DNA of 64,000 nucleotides from Streptomyces sp. ADI96-02 (GCF_003846185.1 NZ_ML123034.1:6820732-6884731), one strand, 5' to 3'. Counted from the first letter of the stretch, positions 34,509 through 43,457 are shown. Program-made: numbers and translations. The notes: generated by a model not told the origin, from the letters alone.

Positions 34509-35815
34509 CCCGAACCAAGATCGCTTTCATCGGCGCCGGAAGCGTCGTCTTCACCCAGGGGCTGCTCGCCGACCTCTTCGCCTTCCCGGAACTCGGCTCG
34601 GCCCACATCGCCCTGCACGACATCGACGACGAACGCCTCGCCACCGCGCAGGCAGCCGCCGCGTACATCGCCGACCGGCTCGGGGCCGCCCCGCACATCA
34701 CCGCGCACGCGGAGCGCCGCGAAGCCCTCACCGGCGCGGACTTCGTCATCAACATCGTGCAGATCGGCATGGGCGAGGCGACCCGCACCGACTTCGAGGT
34801 GCCCGCCCGCCACGGCGTACGGCAGACCATCGGCGACACCCTGGGCATCGGCGGCATCTTCCGCGCGCTGCGCACCTTCCCGTTCCTCAAGGAACTCGGC
34901 GCCGACATGGCCGCCGAATGCCCCGACGCGTGGCTGCTGAACTACACCAACCCCATGGCCATGAACACCCAGTACCTGCGCCAGGCGACGGGGCTGACCC
35001 GGGTCGTCGGACTGTGCCACTCGGTCCACTGGACCATGCACGACCTCTGCGAACTCGTCGGCGTGCCCTTCGAGGAGGTCACCTACCGCGCCGCCGGAGT
35101 CAACCACCAGGCATGGGTGCTCCAGTTCGAGCACCAGGGCGAGAACCTCTACCCGCGCCTGGACGCCCTGATCGCCGACGACGCACAACTGCGGCGCCGG
35201 GTCCGCGTCGACATGTACCGCAGGCTCGGCTACTACCCGACGGAGACCAGCGAGCACTCCTCCGAGTACGTCCCCTGGTACCTGGGCCACGCGAGCGAGG
35301 TCGAGCGGCTGCGGCTCCCGATCGGCTCGTACCTGGACATCGTCGACGAGAACGTCGCCGAGTACGAGAGGACGCGCGCCGCGCTCGCCGCGGGCGGCCC
35401 GGTGGAGGTCGAGGGCACGATGGAGTACGCCCCGCAGATCATCCACAGCATCGTCACCGGCACCCCCAGGACCGTCTACGGCAACGTCGCCAACAACGGA
35501 CTGATCGAGAACCTGCCCTTCACCGGCACGGTCGAAGTGCCCTGCCTGGTCGACGGATCCGGCGTGCAGCCGACGCGCATCGGGAACATCCCCCCGCAAC
35601 TCGCCGCACTCAACCGCACCTACCTGAGCATGAACGACCTCGTGGTGCGCGCCGCTCTGGAGGACGAGCCGCGCCACATCCGGCACGCGGCCATGACGGA
35701 CGCCGCCACCGCGGCCACGCTGCGCGTCGAACAGATCTGGGAGCTCTGCGACGACATGGTGCGGGCCCACGGCACCCGCCTGCAGCCCGGCCTGCGCGCC
35801 ACCCTCAGCACCTGA
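34505..35815 (+). CDS. GH4 NAD-dependent alpha-glycosidase (alpha-galactosidase-like)
   Basis: 436 aa. The Rossmann start is KIAFIGAGSVVFT. Further GH4 marks are NYTNPM, GLCHSV with the Mn-binding Cys-His, and the AGVNHQAW Asn-His segment. GH4 enzymes oxidise C3 with NAD, eliminate the aglycone and re-reduce. The alpha-galactosidase (MelA) subgroup uses CHSV, unlike 6-phospho-glucosidases. Here it would trim alpha-galactosaminides inside the cell. ATGA overlap with the kinase gene. Activity on GalN rather than Gal is an inference. Confidence 0.88.
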   Translation: MTRTKIAFIGAGSVVFTQGLLADLFAFPELGSAHIALHDIDDERLATAQAAAAYIADRLGAAPHITAHAERREALTGADFVINIVQIGMGEATRTDFEVPARHGVRQTIGDTLGIGGIFRALRTFPFLKELGADMAAECPDAWLLNYTNPMAMNTQYLRQATGLTRVVGLCHSVHWTMHDLCELVGVPFEEVTYRAAGVNHQAWVLQFEHQGENLYPRLDALIADDAQLRRRVRVDMYRRLGYYPTETSEHSSEYVPWYLGHASEVERLRLPIGSYLDIVDENVAEYERTRAALAAGGPVEVEGTMEYAPQIIHSIVTGTPRTVYGNVANNGLIENLPFTGTVEVPCLVDGSGVQPTRIGNIPPQLAALNRTYLSMNDLVVRAALEDEPRHIRHAAMTDAATAATLRVEQIWELCDDMVRAHGTRLQPGLRATLST

Positions 35816-35841
35816 GCCACCCATCCCAGCCACGGAGAACC

Positions 35842-36726
35842 ATGTCCCACACCCGTACCGAAATCGAGTCCCAGCCCGCCATCTGGCAGCGGGTTCTGGA
35901 CGAACTGCCCGCCCACGCGGCGTCGTTGCCCGCAGCCGGCGAACGCGTCGCCGTCATCGGCTGCGGCACCTCGCTCTTCATGGGCCAGGCGTACGCCAGG
36001 CTCCGCGAGAACGCCGGGCACGGCGTCACCGACGTCTACGCGGCCTCCGAGGCCAGGCTCGGCCGACGCTACGACCGCATCCTCGCCCTCACCCGGTCGG
36101 GCACCACCACCGAGATCGTCGAAGCGCTGGGCCGGGCCGGCAGCGCGGCCATCACCACCATCACCGCGGTCGGGGACTCCCCGGCCGCAGCCGCCTCGCA
36201 CGCCGTCATCCGCCTCGACTACGCGGACGAGCGGTCCGTGGTGCAGACCCGCTTCCCCACCGCCGAACTCCTCCTGCTGCGCGCACATCTCGGACTCCCC
36301 GTGGCCCAGGCGCTCACCGACGTGACGAAGGCGCTGACGGTCCCCCTGCCCGCCGCCCTGCTCGAAGCCGAGCAGATCACCTTCCTCGGCTCGGACTGGA
36401 GCGTGGGCGTGGCCCACGAAGCCGCGCTCAAGGTGCGCGAGGCAGCCGGTCACTGGACCGAGTCCTACGCGGCGATGGAGTACCGGCACGGCCCCATCGC
36501 GGTCGCCGGCGAAGGCCGGGCGGTATGGAGCCTGGCCCCCCTGGACGCCTCGCTCGCCGACCAGATCGCGGCCACCGGAGCCCACCTTCGCCTGCCGGAA
36601 CTGGACCCGCTGGCCGAACTGGTCGTCGTCCAGCGCCTGGCCCTAGCCCTCGCCGATAAGGCGGGCCGCGACCCGGACCGCCCGGAACACCTGAAGCGCT
36701 CGGTGATCCTCAGCCCGACCGGCTGA
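35842..36726 (+). CDS. SIS-domain sugar-phosphate isomerase/deaminase (AgaS-like)
   Basis: 294 aa with two SIS lobes: GCGTSLFMGQ and TRSGTTTEIV in the first, then EAALKVREAAGHW and MEYRHGP in the second, as in the isomerase half of GlmS and in AgaS. The likely reaction is galactosamine-6-phosphate to tagatose-6-phosphate plus ammonia. CGGAGAACC lies just before the ATG. It ends the operon. It is shorter than E. coli AgaS (about 384 aa), so the exact substrate is open. Confidence 0.85.
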   Translation: MSHTRTEIESQPAIWQRVLDELPAHAASLPAAGERVAVIGCGTSLFMGQAYARLRENAGHGVTDVYAASEARLGRRYDRILALTRSGTTTEIVEALGRAGSAAITTITAVGDSPAAAASHAVIRLDYADERSVVQTRFPTAELLLLRAHLGLPVAQALTDVTKALTVPLPAALLEAEQITFLGSDWSVGVAHEAALKVREAAGHWTESYAAMEYRHGPIAVAGEGRAVWSLAPLDASLADQIAATGAHLRLPELDPLAELVVVQRLALALADKAGRDPDRPEHLKRSVILSPTG

Positions 36727-36734
36727 CCAGGGCT

Positions 36735-36784
36735 GCCGTGCCGGCCGGACCGGACACCCAGGAGCCCGGTCCGACCGACACGGC
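36735..36784 (+). terminator. Terminator of the amino-sugar operon
   Basis: A nested hairpin 9 bp after the last stop: GCCGTG (36735-36740) pairs with 36779-36784, and an inner CGGACCGG stem (36746-36753) pairs with 36766-36773. Confidence 0.55.
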
Positions 36785-36882
36785 GCCCTCGGGCACTGTC
36801 CCGCACGCCGGGGGCGGTAGCCGATCCCCATCCCGCAGCGCCAGGCCGTACGGAAAGGCGTCGTCACGACGGGCGACGCCTC

Positions 36883-36978
36883 CTACACGGACTGATCGCG
36901 CCGGGCGCTCTGCGCCCAGGGATGGCGGTCCACCAGGTGGACGAAGTGAACGACGTAGCGCTTGATCCTGTACCTCAT
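36883..36978 (-). CDS. Possible 31-aa peptide
   Basis: Begins MRYRIKRYVVHFVHLVDRH and ends DQSV; GGAG lies 7 nt before the ATG. It is basic and aromatic in its first half. A very long hairpin (37045-37085) lies about 65 nt upstream on the same strand. No family recognised. It could be a leader or regulatory peptide, or chance. Confidence 0.35.
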   Translation of the reverse strand: MRYRIKRYVVHFVHLVDRHPWAQSARRDQSV

Positions 36979-37044
36979 CGTGTTCTCCAGCTCCGAAGGG
37001 CGGTCCGCCCCGGGTTCTCGGTACGCGGTCCCCTTGCCGTGACC

Positions 37045-37085
37045 GGCGGCACCCTCGCCGGAAGCCGCCCGGTGAGGGTGCCGCC
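37045..37085. other. 17-bp stem-loop
   Basis: 37045-37061 pairs with 37069-37085 (one G-U), with a 7-nt loop. There is no T-run on either side. It could be a terminator, an attenuator for the 31-aa frame on the minus strand, or a recombination footprint. Confidence 0.6.
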
Positions 37086-37600
37086 ACGCGGCCAGTCACC
37101 AGAGACCGCAGGCCGCCCCGGCACATCGCCATTCGCGGCCATTCGCGGGTCCAGCCTCGTCACCAGGATGATTCCGGACGAACGCCGCAGCAACCGCAAG
37201 GCGGCGGTCTCAGCGCCCGGAGGCAGGCCGGGGCGAGAGTCGGGGCGTGAGGCGCGCGTACGGAGGAAGTTCCGCAAGAGGGAGGGACACAGCCCTGACC
37301 GGCATCGGCGCATCAGCGCCGGGGAAACGGGAGAGCGAAGACTGTGCTGGTCGGGTCTACTCTCGGACTGGTTACCGTCGGCTTTTCGGGCCGAGCGAGC
37401 GGTTGCCTCCCAGCCGTGCACGTTCGTCATGTCACGGACCGTCCGGCGCTCTCCGCACCGGGCACCCTCTTGCTGTCTGGTTCCAGCAAACCAGTCCCAC
37501 CGCGGAGACGGGCCAGGAACCATCCCTAGGTCTGTGGACCGCGGGCATCCCCCAGGTCGTTTCGGGTTCGGCGCTTCTTCGTGACGTCCTACCCCTTGCC
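37086..37600. other. Intergenic region before the hydroxylase gene
   Basis: No convincing gene. Open frames here lack ribosome sites and family features. GC is a little lower near 37340-37600. Confidence 0.45.
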
Positions 37601-37652
37601 TATCGGAGCATCGCACTCCGATACTCCTGTCGGAGCACAGCGCTCCGACAGG
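37601..37652. promoter_or_regulatory. Two tandem 23-27 bp palindromes over promoter/ribosome site
   Basis: Site 1, 37601-37623: arms TATCGGAG and CTCCGATA around 7 bp. Site 2, 37626-37652: 11-bp arms CCTGTCGGAGC and GCTCCGACAGG around 5 bp. Both fit TRTCGGAG-N7-CTCCGAYA. Site 2 overlaps the AGGAGG ribosome site of the gene at 37661. This is typical of a TetR-type operator pair; as RNA, site 2 could also mask the ribosome site. Confidence 0.7.
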
Positions 37653-37660
37653 AGGTCCTG

Positions 37661-38626
37661 ATGGAAACCACGTCCCTGCTGGCCTTGTCCGCACCGGCCT
37701 TCGTATTGCTGATCATTCTGGAGATCGTCTACTACCGGCTTCACCCCGACGAGAACGCCAGCGGTTACGGAATCCGCGACACGGCGACGAGCCTCACCGT
37801 GGGCGCGGGCGCGGGCGTCGTGGACATCCTGTACAAGGCGATCGCCCTCGCCGTCTTCATGGGCCTGTACGAGCTGACGCCCCTGCGCATCGAGGTCACC
37901 TGGGTGACCTTTCCCCTGATCCTGCTGGCTCAGGACTTCTGCTACTACTGGATGCACCGCGAGCACCACCTCGTACGCGTGCTGTGGGCCAGTCACGTGG
38001 TGCACCACTCCAGCGTCAACTACAACTTGGCCACCGCGGTCCGACAGCCCTGGACGGGTCTCACCTCGCAGATCTTCTACATCCCGCTCGCCCTGGCCGG
38101 CGTACCGCCCTGGGCGATCCTTCTCTGCGGCGGAATCAACATGCTGACCCAGTTCTGGCTGCACACCGACCGCATCGGCAAGCTGCCGCGCTTCGTCGAA
38201 GGGGTCATCAACACTCCCTCCAACCATCGCGTGCACCATGCCTCGCAAGGCGGCTACCTGGATCGGAACTTCGGCGGAATCCTCATGGTCTGGGACCGCG
38301 TCTTCGGGACGTGGGCCGAGGAGACGGAACGCCCCGTGTACGGGCTCACCAAGAACATCGACACCTACAACCCGCTGCGCGTCGTCTCCCACGAATACGC
38401 CGCCATCGGGCGTGACCTGGCCCGAGCGACACGGTGGCAGGACCGGGTCCGTCATCTCGTGGGCCGACCCGGCTGGCAGCCGGAGCACGCGGCGAGCGCC
38501 CGGCTCGCCCTTCTGGACCCCGGACCCGCCGCCCCGCAGAGCGTGCTCTCCGCCGCTTGCTGCTCAGGCTCGACCACCGGCACTCCGTGCGCCTGCGAGC
38601 CGACTGCCAACGAAGCGGGTCGATGA
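37661..38626 (+). CDS. Sterol desaturase/fatty acid hydroxylase family protein
   Basis: 321-aa membrane di-iron enzyme with the histidine boxes HREHH, HVVHH and HRVHH, and four or so spans (the first at about 7-24, the next at about 50-70). Such enzymes hydroxylate or desaturate lipids. The last 40 residues are polar and contain several cysteines (ACCSGSTTGTPCACE), unusual for the family and possibly a run-through tail. The strong AGGAGG site is embedded in the second palindrome. It overlaps the SRPBCC gene (ATGA). Confidence 0.88.
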   Translation: METTSLLALSAPAFVLLIILEIVYYRLHPDENASGYGIRDTATSLTVGAGAGVVDILYKAIALAVFMGLYELTPLRIEVTWVTFPLILLAQDFCYYWMHREHHLVRVLWASHVVHHSSVNYNLATAVRQPWTGLTSQIFYIPLALAGVPPWAILLCGGINMLTQFWLHTDRIGKLPRFVEGVINTPSNHRVHHASQGGYLDRNFGGILMVWDRVFGTWAEETERPVYGLTKNIDTYNPLRVVSHEYAAIGRDLARATRWQDRVRHLVGRPGWQPEHAASARLALLDPGPAAPQSVLSAACCSGSTTGTPCACEPTANEAGR

Positions 38627-39201
38627 GAGGGCGGCGGACGACCAAGCCCGCGCAAGGCGGTGTCGTGTCCGCACAGGGTGACGTTGCCTCGCGGTCGTGG
38701 GAGCTGAGCGAGTCCGTCGTCGTCGAAGCCCCGCCCGACCAGGTGTACGCGGCGATCAGTGACGTACGCCGCATGCGGGAGTGGAGCCCCGAGTGCGTCG
38801 GGGTCCTGGTCTACCGGGGGAGGAAGGGGCCGCGCCCTTCCTTCATCGGATTCAACCGCAACGGGGCCCGACGCTGGTTCACCTTCTGCCGGGTGACCGT
38901 CTCGGACGCCCCCGGGGAGTTCGCCTTCCGTGTCTCGGTCGCCGGGCTGCCCATCGCCACCTGGGGGTTCCGTCTGACCCCGGCACGGTCGGACCCCGCC
39001 GGAGCCGACTCAGAATCCACGCACGTCACTCAGTACTGGCGCGATCTTCGCCGAGGCGGTCGTGGACGGGCCGCCGACCTTCTGGGTGCCGCGATCGCCG
39101 GTACGTCACCGCAGGAGCGGGTACGCGCGAACCGATCAGGCATGATCACGACGCTCGGCCGCCTGAAGCGTTCACTGGAAGCCGTGCCGGAGGCGGAATG
39201 A
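38623..39201 (+). CDS. SRPBCC (START-like/polyketide cyclase) family protein
   Basis: 192 aa; the domain starts at about 26 (WELSESVVVEAPPDQVYAAI) with SDVRRMREWSPEC, the usual opening of the helix-grip ligand pocket. These proteins bind hydrophobic ligands or are cyclases. Coupling to the hydroxylase gene suggests it carries or acts on the same lipid. The ATG at 38623 overlaps the upstream stop. Confidence 0.82.
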   Translation: MRGRRTTKPAQGGVVSAQGDVASRSWELSESVVVEAPPDQVYAAISDVRRMREWSPECVGVLVYRGRKGPRPSFIGFNRNGARRWFTFCRVTVSDAPGEFAFRVSVAGLPIATWGFRLTPARSDPAGADSESTHVTQYWRDLRRGGRGRAADLLGAAIAGTSPQERVRANRSGMITTLGRLKRSLEAVPEAE

Positions 39202-39306
39202 CGGCATCGGCGCCCGGCCCGGCCGCCGGGCGCCTCATGGCCACTCCCATGGGCCCGGCCGGACCGGTGCTCGCTCAGACCGCGGCCGACGTGATGATGC
39301 CGCCGC

Positions 39307-40341
39307 TCACTCGGTAGCCCAGTCCCAGTCGACGTACGCCGCTGCGCCGGTTCGGCGGGCCTCGGCCACGGCGTTCAGGCGGGTGAGATCCTCGGGCGGC
39401 ATCAGTGCCTCCCATTCGGTCAGCGGCAGGACGCGCACCTCGTCGTGTTCGTCCGGGCGCAGGACGATACCGCGGATCTGCGCCGCGGTGAGGCGGCCAC
39501 CGTCGAAGACGCAGCCGAGCGTGCTGTACGGCCACCCGCCGCCGGGCAACCCGTAGACGGCGGCCAGGAGTCGGGGCGGCCCGACCGGCGTGAGGCCGGT
39601 CTCCTCCTGGCACTCGCGTACGGCCGTCTCCCAGGGCCGCTCGCCGGGGTCCATGGTCCCGCCCACCAGTTGCCAGGGGTGCGCGGGGGAGTAGACGGAG
39701 TGCAGTTGCAGCGGGCGGTCGTCCTCGTCGGTGAAGTAGACGCACGCCCAGGCCGTGGCCTTGAGGACCGTCTCGGCGTAGTGCTCGGTTCGGGCGGAGC
39801 TGCTTCGCTGCCCGCACGGGGCGGACGGCTCTTCGAGGCGCGTCATCCGCATCGACTCCGCACTGCCCGTGAAGCCGAACTCCCGGTAGAGCGGCGCTGC
39901 TTCGGCGCCGGCGTGGACCTCGTACAGCGTGACGTGCTCGACCCGGGAGAGATGGTCGAGCAGTGCGGAGACCACCGCGCGGGCATAACCGCGGCGTCGG
40001 ACGGCCGGATGGGTGGCGACGACGTGCACACGAGCGGCGAGGCCCCGGGGGTAGGTCGGCGCGGGCAGCACGGGCTGGATCAGCGCGAGGGCGCAGGCGG
40101 CCAGCTCGCCGTCCGGCGCGTCGATGACGAAGGCCCGCGCGTCTCCCGCCGGGGTCAACCGGGGCGCGAGCTCGATGGCGCACTGCTGGATCCACGGGTC
40201 GGTCATGGGCGCGGAGAGGACGTGTTCGGAGCGCAGTCGTGTGATGCCTTCGGCATCGGCCGACGTGGCCGCGCGGACCGTCGGACGTCCGGTGTCGATC
40301 TTCGGGCCCACTGCGGCGATGGTTGCCGTGTCGCGGGTCAT
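39307..40341 (-). CDS. GNAT acetyltransferase-Nudix hydrolase fusion
   Basis: 344 aa. The N-terminal half (about 20-168) is a GNAT fold with the acetyl-CoA loop RRRGYA (115-120) and the LYREFGF C-terminal motif. The second half (about 185-330) is a Nudix domain with a full Nudix box G228-L250 (GGTMDPGERPWE, then RECQEETGL). It could couple acetylation with cleavage of a nucleotide-linked substrate; the joint role is unknown. AGGAGAAGCC precedes the ATG, and a heptamer repeat lies just upstream. Confidence 0.87.
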   Translation of the reverse strand: MTRDTATIAAVGPKIDTGRPTVRAATSADAEGITRLRSEHVLSAPMTDPWIQQCAIELAPRLTPAGDARAFVIDAPDGELAACALALIQPVLPAPTYPRGLAARVHVVATHPAVRRRGYARAVVSALLDHLSRVEHVTLYEVHAGAEAAPLYREFGFTGSAESMRMTRLEEPSAPCGQRSSSARTEHYAETVLKATAWACVYFTDEDDRPLQLHSVYSPAHPWQLVGGTMDPGERPWETAVRECQEETGLTPVGPPRLLAAVYGLPGGGWPYSTLGCVFDGGRLTAAQIRGIVLRPDEHDEVRVLPLTEWEALMPPEDLTRLNAVAEARRTGAAAYVDWDWATE

Positions 40342-40356
40342 CAGGCTTCTCCTGTC

Positions 40357-40398
40357 TGCGAGGTGCGAGGTGCGAGGTGCGAGGTGCGGGGTGCGAGG
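40357..40398. repeat. Heptamer microsatellite (TGCGAGG)6
   Basis: Six consecutive 7-bp units of TGCGAGG; the fifth has one A-to-G change. The array sits 16 bp upstream of the GNAT-Nudix start, between it and the ABC transporter stop. Copy number change would alter the spacing of any promoter here. Confidence 0.9.
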
Positions 40399-40422
40399 CG
40401 GATGACGGCGGGGGCGCGGTGG

Positions 40423-42453
40423 TCAGGTGACCGTCTCCGAGCCCCCCGCACGGGTCTGGTAGCCGGCGGCCTGGAGGCGGAACATCACGGCGTACGCTCC
40501 GCCGAGCGCCATCAGCTCCTCGTGGGAGCCGGACTCGGTGATGCGGCCGTCGTCGAAGACGTAGATGGTGTCGCAGTCCACGACGCTGGCGAGCCGGTGG
40601 GAGATCAGCACCGTGATCTGGTCCTCGCGCAGGCGTCCGCGCAGCACGGCTTCGTACACGGCGTGTTCGGAGGGCGGGTCCATGCTCGCGGTCGGCTCGT
40701 CGAGGAGCAGCAGCGGTGCGTTCTTGTACAGGCCGCGGGCCACCGCCACCTTCGCCCACTGCCCGCCGGACAGTTCCTGACCGCCCTTGAAACGCTTGGA
40801 CAGCAGCGTCTCCCATCCGTTGGGCAGCGACGCGACGACGCCGTCGGCGCCCGAAGCCCGCGCCGCGGCCAGGACGCGTTCGGGGTCGGCCCGGGTGAGC
40901 GTGCCGGTGGCGGCGGTGATGTTCGACAGGGCGCTGAACGGGAAGCGCACGGGTTCCTGGAGCACGCAGGCGACCTGCCGGTGCAGCGACTGGGCGTCCA
41001 TCTCGCACACGTCGACGCCGTCCCAGCGCACACTGCCCCGCTGCGGCTCGTACAGACCGGCCAACAGCTTGGCGCACGTCGACTTGCCGGAGCCGTTCAG
41101 GCCGACGAAGGCGATCTTCTGCCCGGCCGTCAAGCACATGCTGACGCCGTCGAGCGCAGGTGCGTCCCTGCCGGGGTAGGTGAAGCGGACGTCGTCCACC
41201 GTGATCGTCCGCACGGTCGAGGGGGCCTCCGGTCCGGCCCGGCCGGGGAGGAGCCGGCGGCTCCGTTCCTGGACCGCCAGGAGATCGGACACCCACAGGG
41301 CGTGCTCGTACACGAGGTGCGCGACCTCGACGAGCCGGGTGAGCGCGGCCTGTCCGGACTGGATGGCGAGGACCGCACCCGCGCCCGCGGCGAGCGGAAG
41401 CCATCCGGCGATCAGCATCCCGGCCAGCGCGGCATAGGTGACGCCGGTGCCGAGGCCGCCGACGGCACGGCCCGCCAGGTGGAGCAGCGCCGCCTGCACG
41501 CCCAGCCGGGTGTCCTCATCGGCGATTTTGAGAGTCAAGCGCCGGTGTTCGTCGAGCAAGGCTCCCTGGACGGTGTCGGAGCGCAGTTCCGCGGCGGCGT
41601 CGACGTCGAGCAGCAGCCACGAGAAGACCCGTACGCGGCGCTGCAACGCGTTCCACCGCTTGAAGGACGCGAACCGCGCCCGGGCGCTGCGGACGGCCGC
41701 GAGACCGACGGGCAGCACGGACAGCAGGAGCAGGGGCAGGAGGGCCGGATGGAGGACGCCGAGCACACCGGCCGTTCCGGCGAGCGCGAGCACGGCGGAG
41801 GCCAGGGAGACGACCTGGCCGACGATCTGCCGAGCGTAGAACAGCCCGCGGTCGTTGGCGCGGTGGACTTCGTCGTGCCAGTCGGCGTCCTCGACCGCTT
41901 CCAGTCGTACGTGCGCGGTCAGATGGAGGAAGTCGCACTCCAGGGCAGTGCGGATCTTCGGTGTGACGCGGGCCTGGGCGACCGCGACACCGGACTCCAG
42001 GAGGGCCCGTGCGCCCAGGAGGCCCACAAGGAGCAGGAGTTGCGGGAGAGCGGCGCGCACCCGGTCGGGAGTGGGGCCCTGCGCGAACAGATGCTGGAGC
42101 ACGGCGACTCCGGCGATCAGACCGAGGGCGCTCATCGCGGCGGAGGCCAGCTGGAACACGATGACGCACAGAGTCGCGCGGCGATCGGCCCGCCACGCGA
42201 GCCGCCCGATCAGGGCGGTGATCCGGGGGAGTCGGCCGAGGACCTGGCCGACGGTGGCACTGGCGGCGGCCCCGTCGTGCAGCGACCAGTAGGCCTCTTC
42301 CAGCTCGTCGGTCAGGTTGTCGTCCTGAGGCCCCGCGGTCACGAAGGAGGGCGGTGGCGGCAGCGGGGCGGTCCGCGGACCCGGAACGGCGCCTGCGGAC
42401 GTGGTACCCGTGGACGTGGCTCCAGCGGTGGAGGCGTCGGCGGCTTCACTCAT
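40423..42453 (-). CDS. ABC exporter with fused permease and ATPase
   Basis: 676 aa half-transporter. A Thr/Ala/Pro-rich N-terminal tail is followed by a six-span exporter domain (about 80-400) and an ATPase domain. The ATPase has Walker A GLNGSGKST, the ABC signature LSGGQ, Walker B LLLLDEP and the H-loop ISHRLAS. It probably works as a homodimer exporting lipid, peptide or drug. The ATG at 42453 is chosen because upstream in-frame sequence is Arg-rich and unlike any exporter N-terminus; the ribosome site is weak. Confidence 0.88.
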   Translation of the reverse strand: MSEAADASTAGATSTGTTSAGAVPGPRTAPLPPPPSFVTAGPQDDNLTDELEEAYWSLHDGAAASATVGQVLGRLPRITALIGRLAWRADRRATLCVIVFQLASAAMSALGLIAGVAVLQHLFAQGPTPDRVRAALPQLLLLVGLLGARALLESGVAVAQARVTPKIRTALECDFLHLTAHVRLEAVEDADWHDEVHRANDRGLFYARQIVGQVVSLASAVLALAGTAGVLGVLHPALLPLLLLSVLPVGLAAVRSARARFASFKRWNALQRRVRVFSWLLLDVDAAAELRSDTVQGALLDEHRRLTLKIADEDTRLGVQAALLHLAGRAVGGLGTGVTYAALAGMLIAGWLPLAAGAGAVLAIQSGQAALTRLVEVAHLVYEHALWVSDLLAVQERSRRLLPGRAGPEAPSTVRTITVDDVRFTYPGRDAPALDGVSMCLTAGQKIAFVGLNGSGKSTCAKLLAGLYEPQRGSVRWDGVDVCEMDAQSLHRQVACVLQEPVRFPFSALSNITAATGTLTRADPERVLAAARASGADGVVASLPNGWETLLSKRFKGGQELSGGQWAKVAVARGLYKNAPLLLLDEPTASMDPPSEHAVYEAVLRGRLREDQITVLISHRLASVVDCDTIYVFDDGRITESGSHEELMALGGAYAVMFRLQAAGYQTRAGGSETVT

Positions 42454-43049
42454 GCCGTACGCCAGCTGTCCGCCGGCGCGGAGCCGCAGCCGTTGCCGCA
42501 GCCGTCGAGATCGGCGCGGTACGTCGTCGCGCAGGGCCTCCGTTCGAATGCGGGCGGCCGGTGAGCGGGGGGAGAGGCGGAATGCACGGCGTCCTCCATC
42601 CGAGCGGCGTTCTGGCACTGGTGCTCTAAAAAACGCGTCGGATGGGGTCGCGTAACGGCCTGCCGGAGGGCCAATCGGTGAACGGGTGTTCTGTGGTGCG
42701 GGTTCGCCGTGCGGGCGCTGGACGGCGCCGCTCCAAACTCGTTCGATCGGGTTGGCCGAGGACGCGGAGTCCCGGCGTTCACGCGCCCGCGTGCGCGGGG
42801 CACGCGCCGGGGCGGTCCGACCGGGCGTCGGATCAGCGGTCGGACCACGGCAGCCCCAGGGCCGCATAAGCGGTTCATCCTCTTGAGGGCCGTAACTATG
42901 TAGCGGAAATGTGTTTATCGGCCATAATCGTGATGATTGACGGCACGAGTGAGTTATCAGAGTGAAATTCTCTTTCCTTCATGGCGGGTTCTGCGTCCGG
43001 TATGCAATAACCAGGGGAGGCGATATTCCCGCAGAGGAAAGAAGGGTCT
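42454..43049. other. Divergent intergenic region
   Basis: 596 bp without a convincing gene. The right part (42880-43040) is clearly AT-richer and should contain the promoter of the SH3 protein gene. Confidence 0.5.
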
Positions 43050-43457
43050 ATGAACAGTCTGTCTTCCAGGCGCCGGATGGCCGTGATGCTTGCCGGGTGC
43101 GCGCTCGTCGGCTCCGGGATCCTGACCGCCGCGCCTGCCGGTGCGGCGACACTCTCCCCCGCTCCGGCCGCTGTCCTGGCGGTCGGCCCGCAGTGGGGCA
43201 CGGTGATCACCGAACAAGATGACCTCATCATCCGCGCGTGGCCGTCCACCCGCGCCGACGACATCGGCTCGTTGCCGTCGGGCGACCGGATCAGGCTGTC
43301 CTGCAAGACACCGGGCGGGACGTTCACGATCGACGGTGTGAGCGGCGGAAACCAGTTCTGGTACAAGCTCGCCGGCAGGGACGGCTACGTGACCGCCCAC
43401 TACGTGAAAATCGACATCGACCGGCTGAGGGATCTGCCCGACTGCCCCCGGCAGTAG
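43050..43457 (+). CDS. Secreted SH3-like domain protein
   Basis: 135 aa with a signal peptide (RRR start, hydrophobic 11-31, cleavage near AGAA). A bacterial SH3-like domain follows (about 50-125): WGTVITEQDDLIIRAWPS, an SCKTPGG turn, and FWYKLAGRDGYVTAHYV. Such domains bind cell-wall peptides. AAGAAGGG precedes the ATG. A strong terminator follows. Confidence 0.85.
   Translation: MNSLSSRRRMAVMLAGCALVGSGILTAAPAGAATLSPAPAAVLAVGPQWGTVITEQDDLIIRAWPSTRADDIGSLPSGDRIRLSCKTPGGTFTIDGVSGGNQFWYKLAGRDGYVTAHYVKIDIDRLRDLPDCPRQ

Noticed and set aside
37344..37529. 61-codon frame before the hydroxylase gene
   Set aside because: Starts with GTG and a poor ribosome site; the composition looks random after residue 15.
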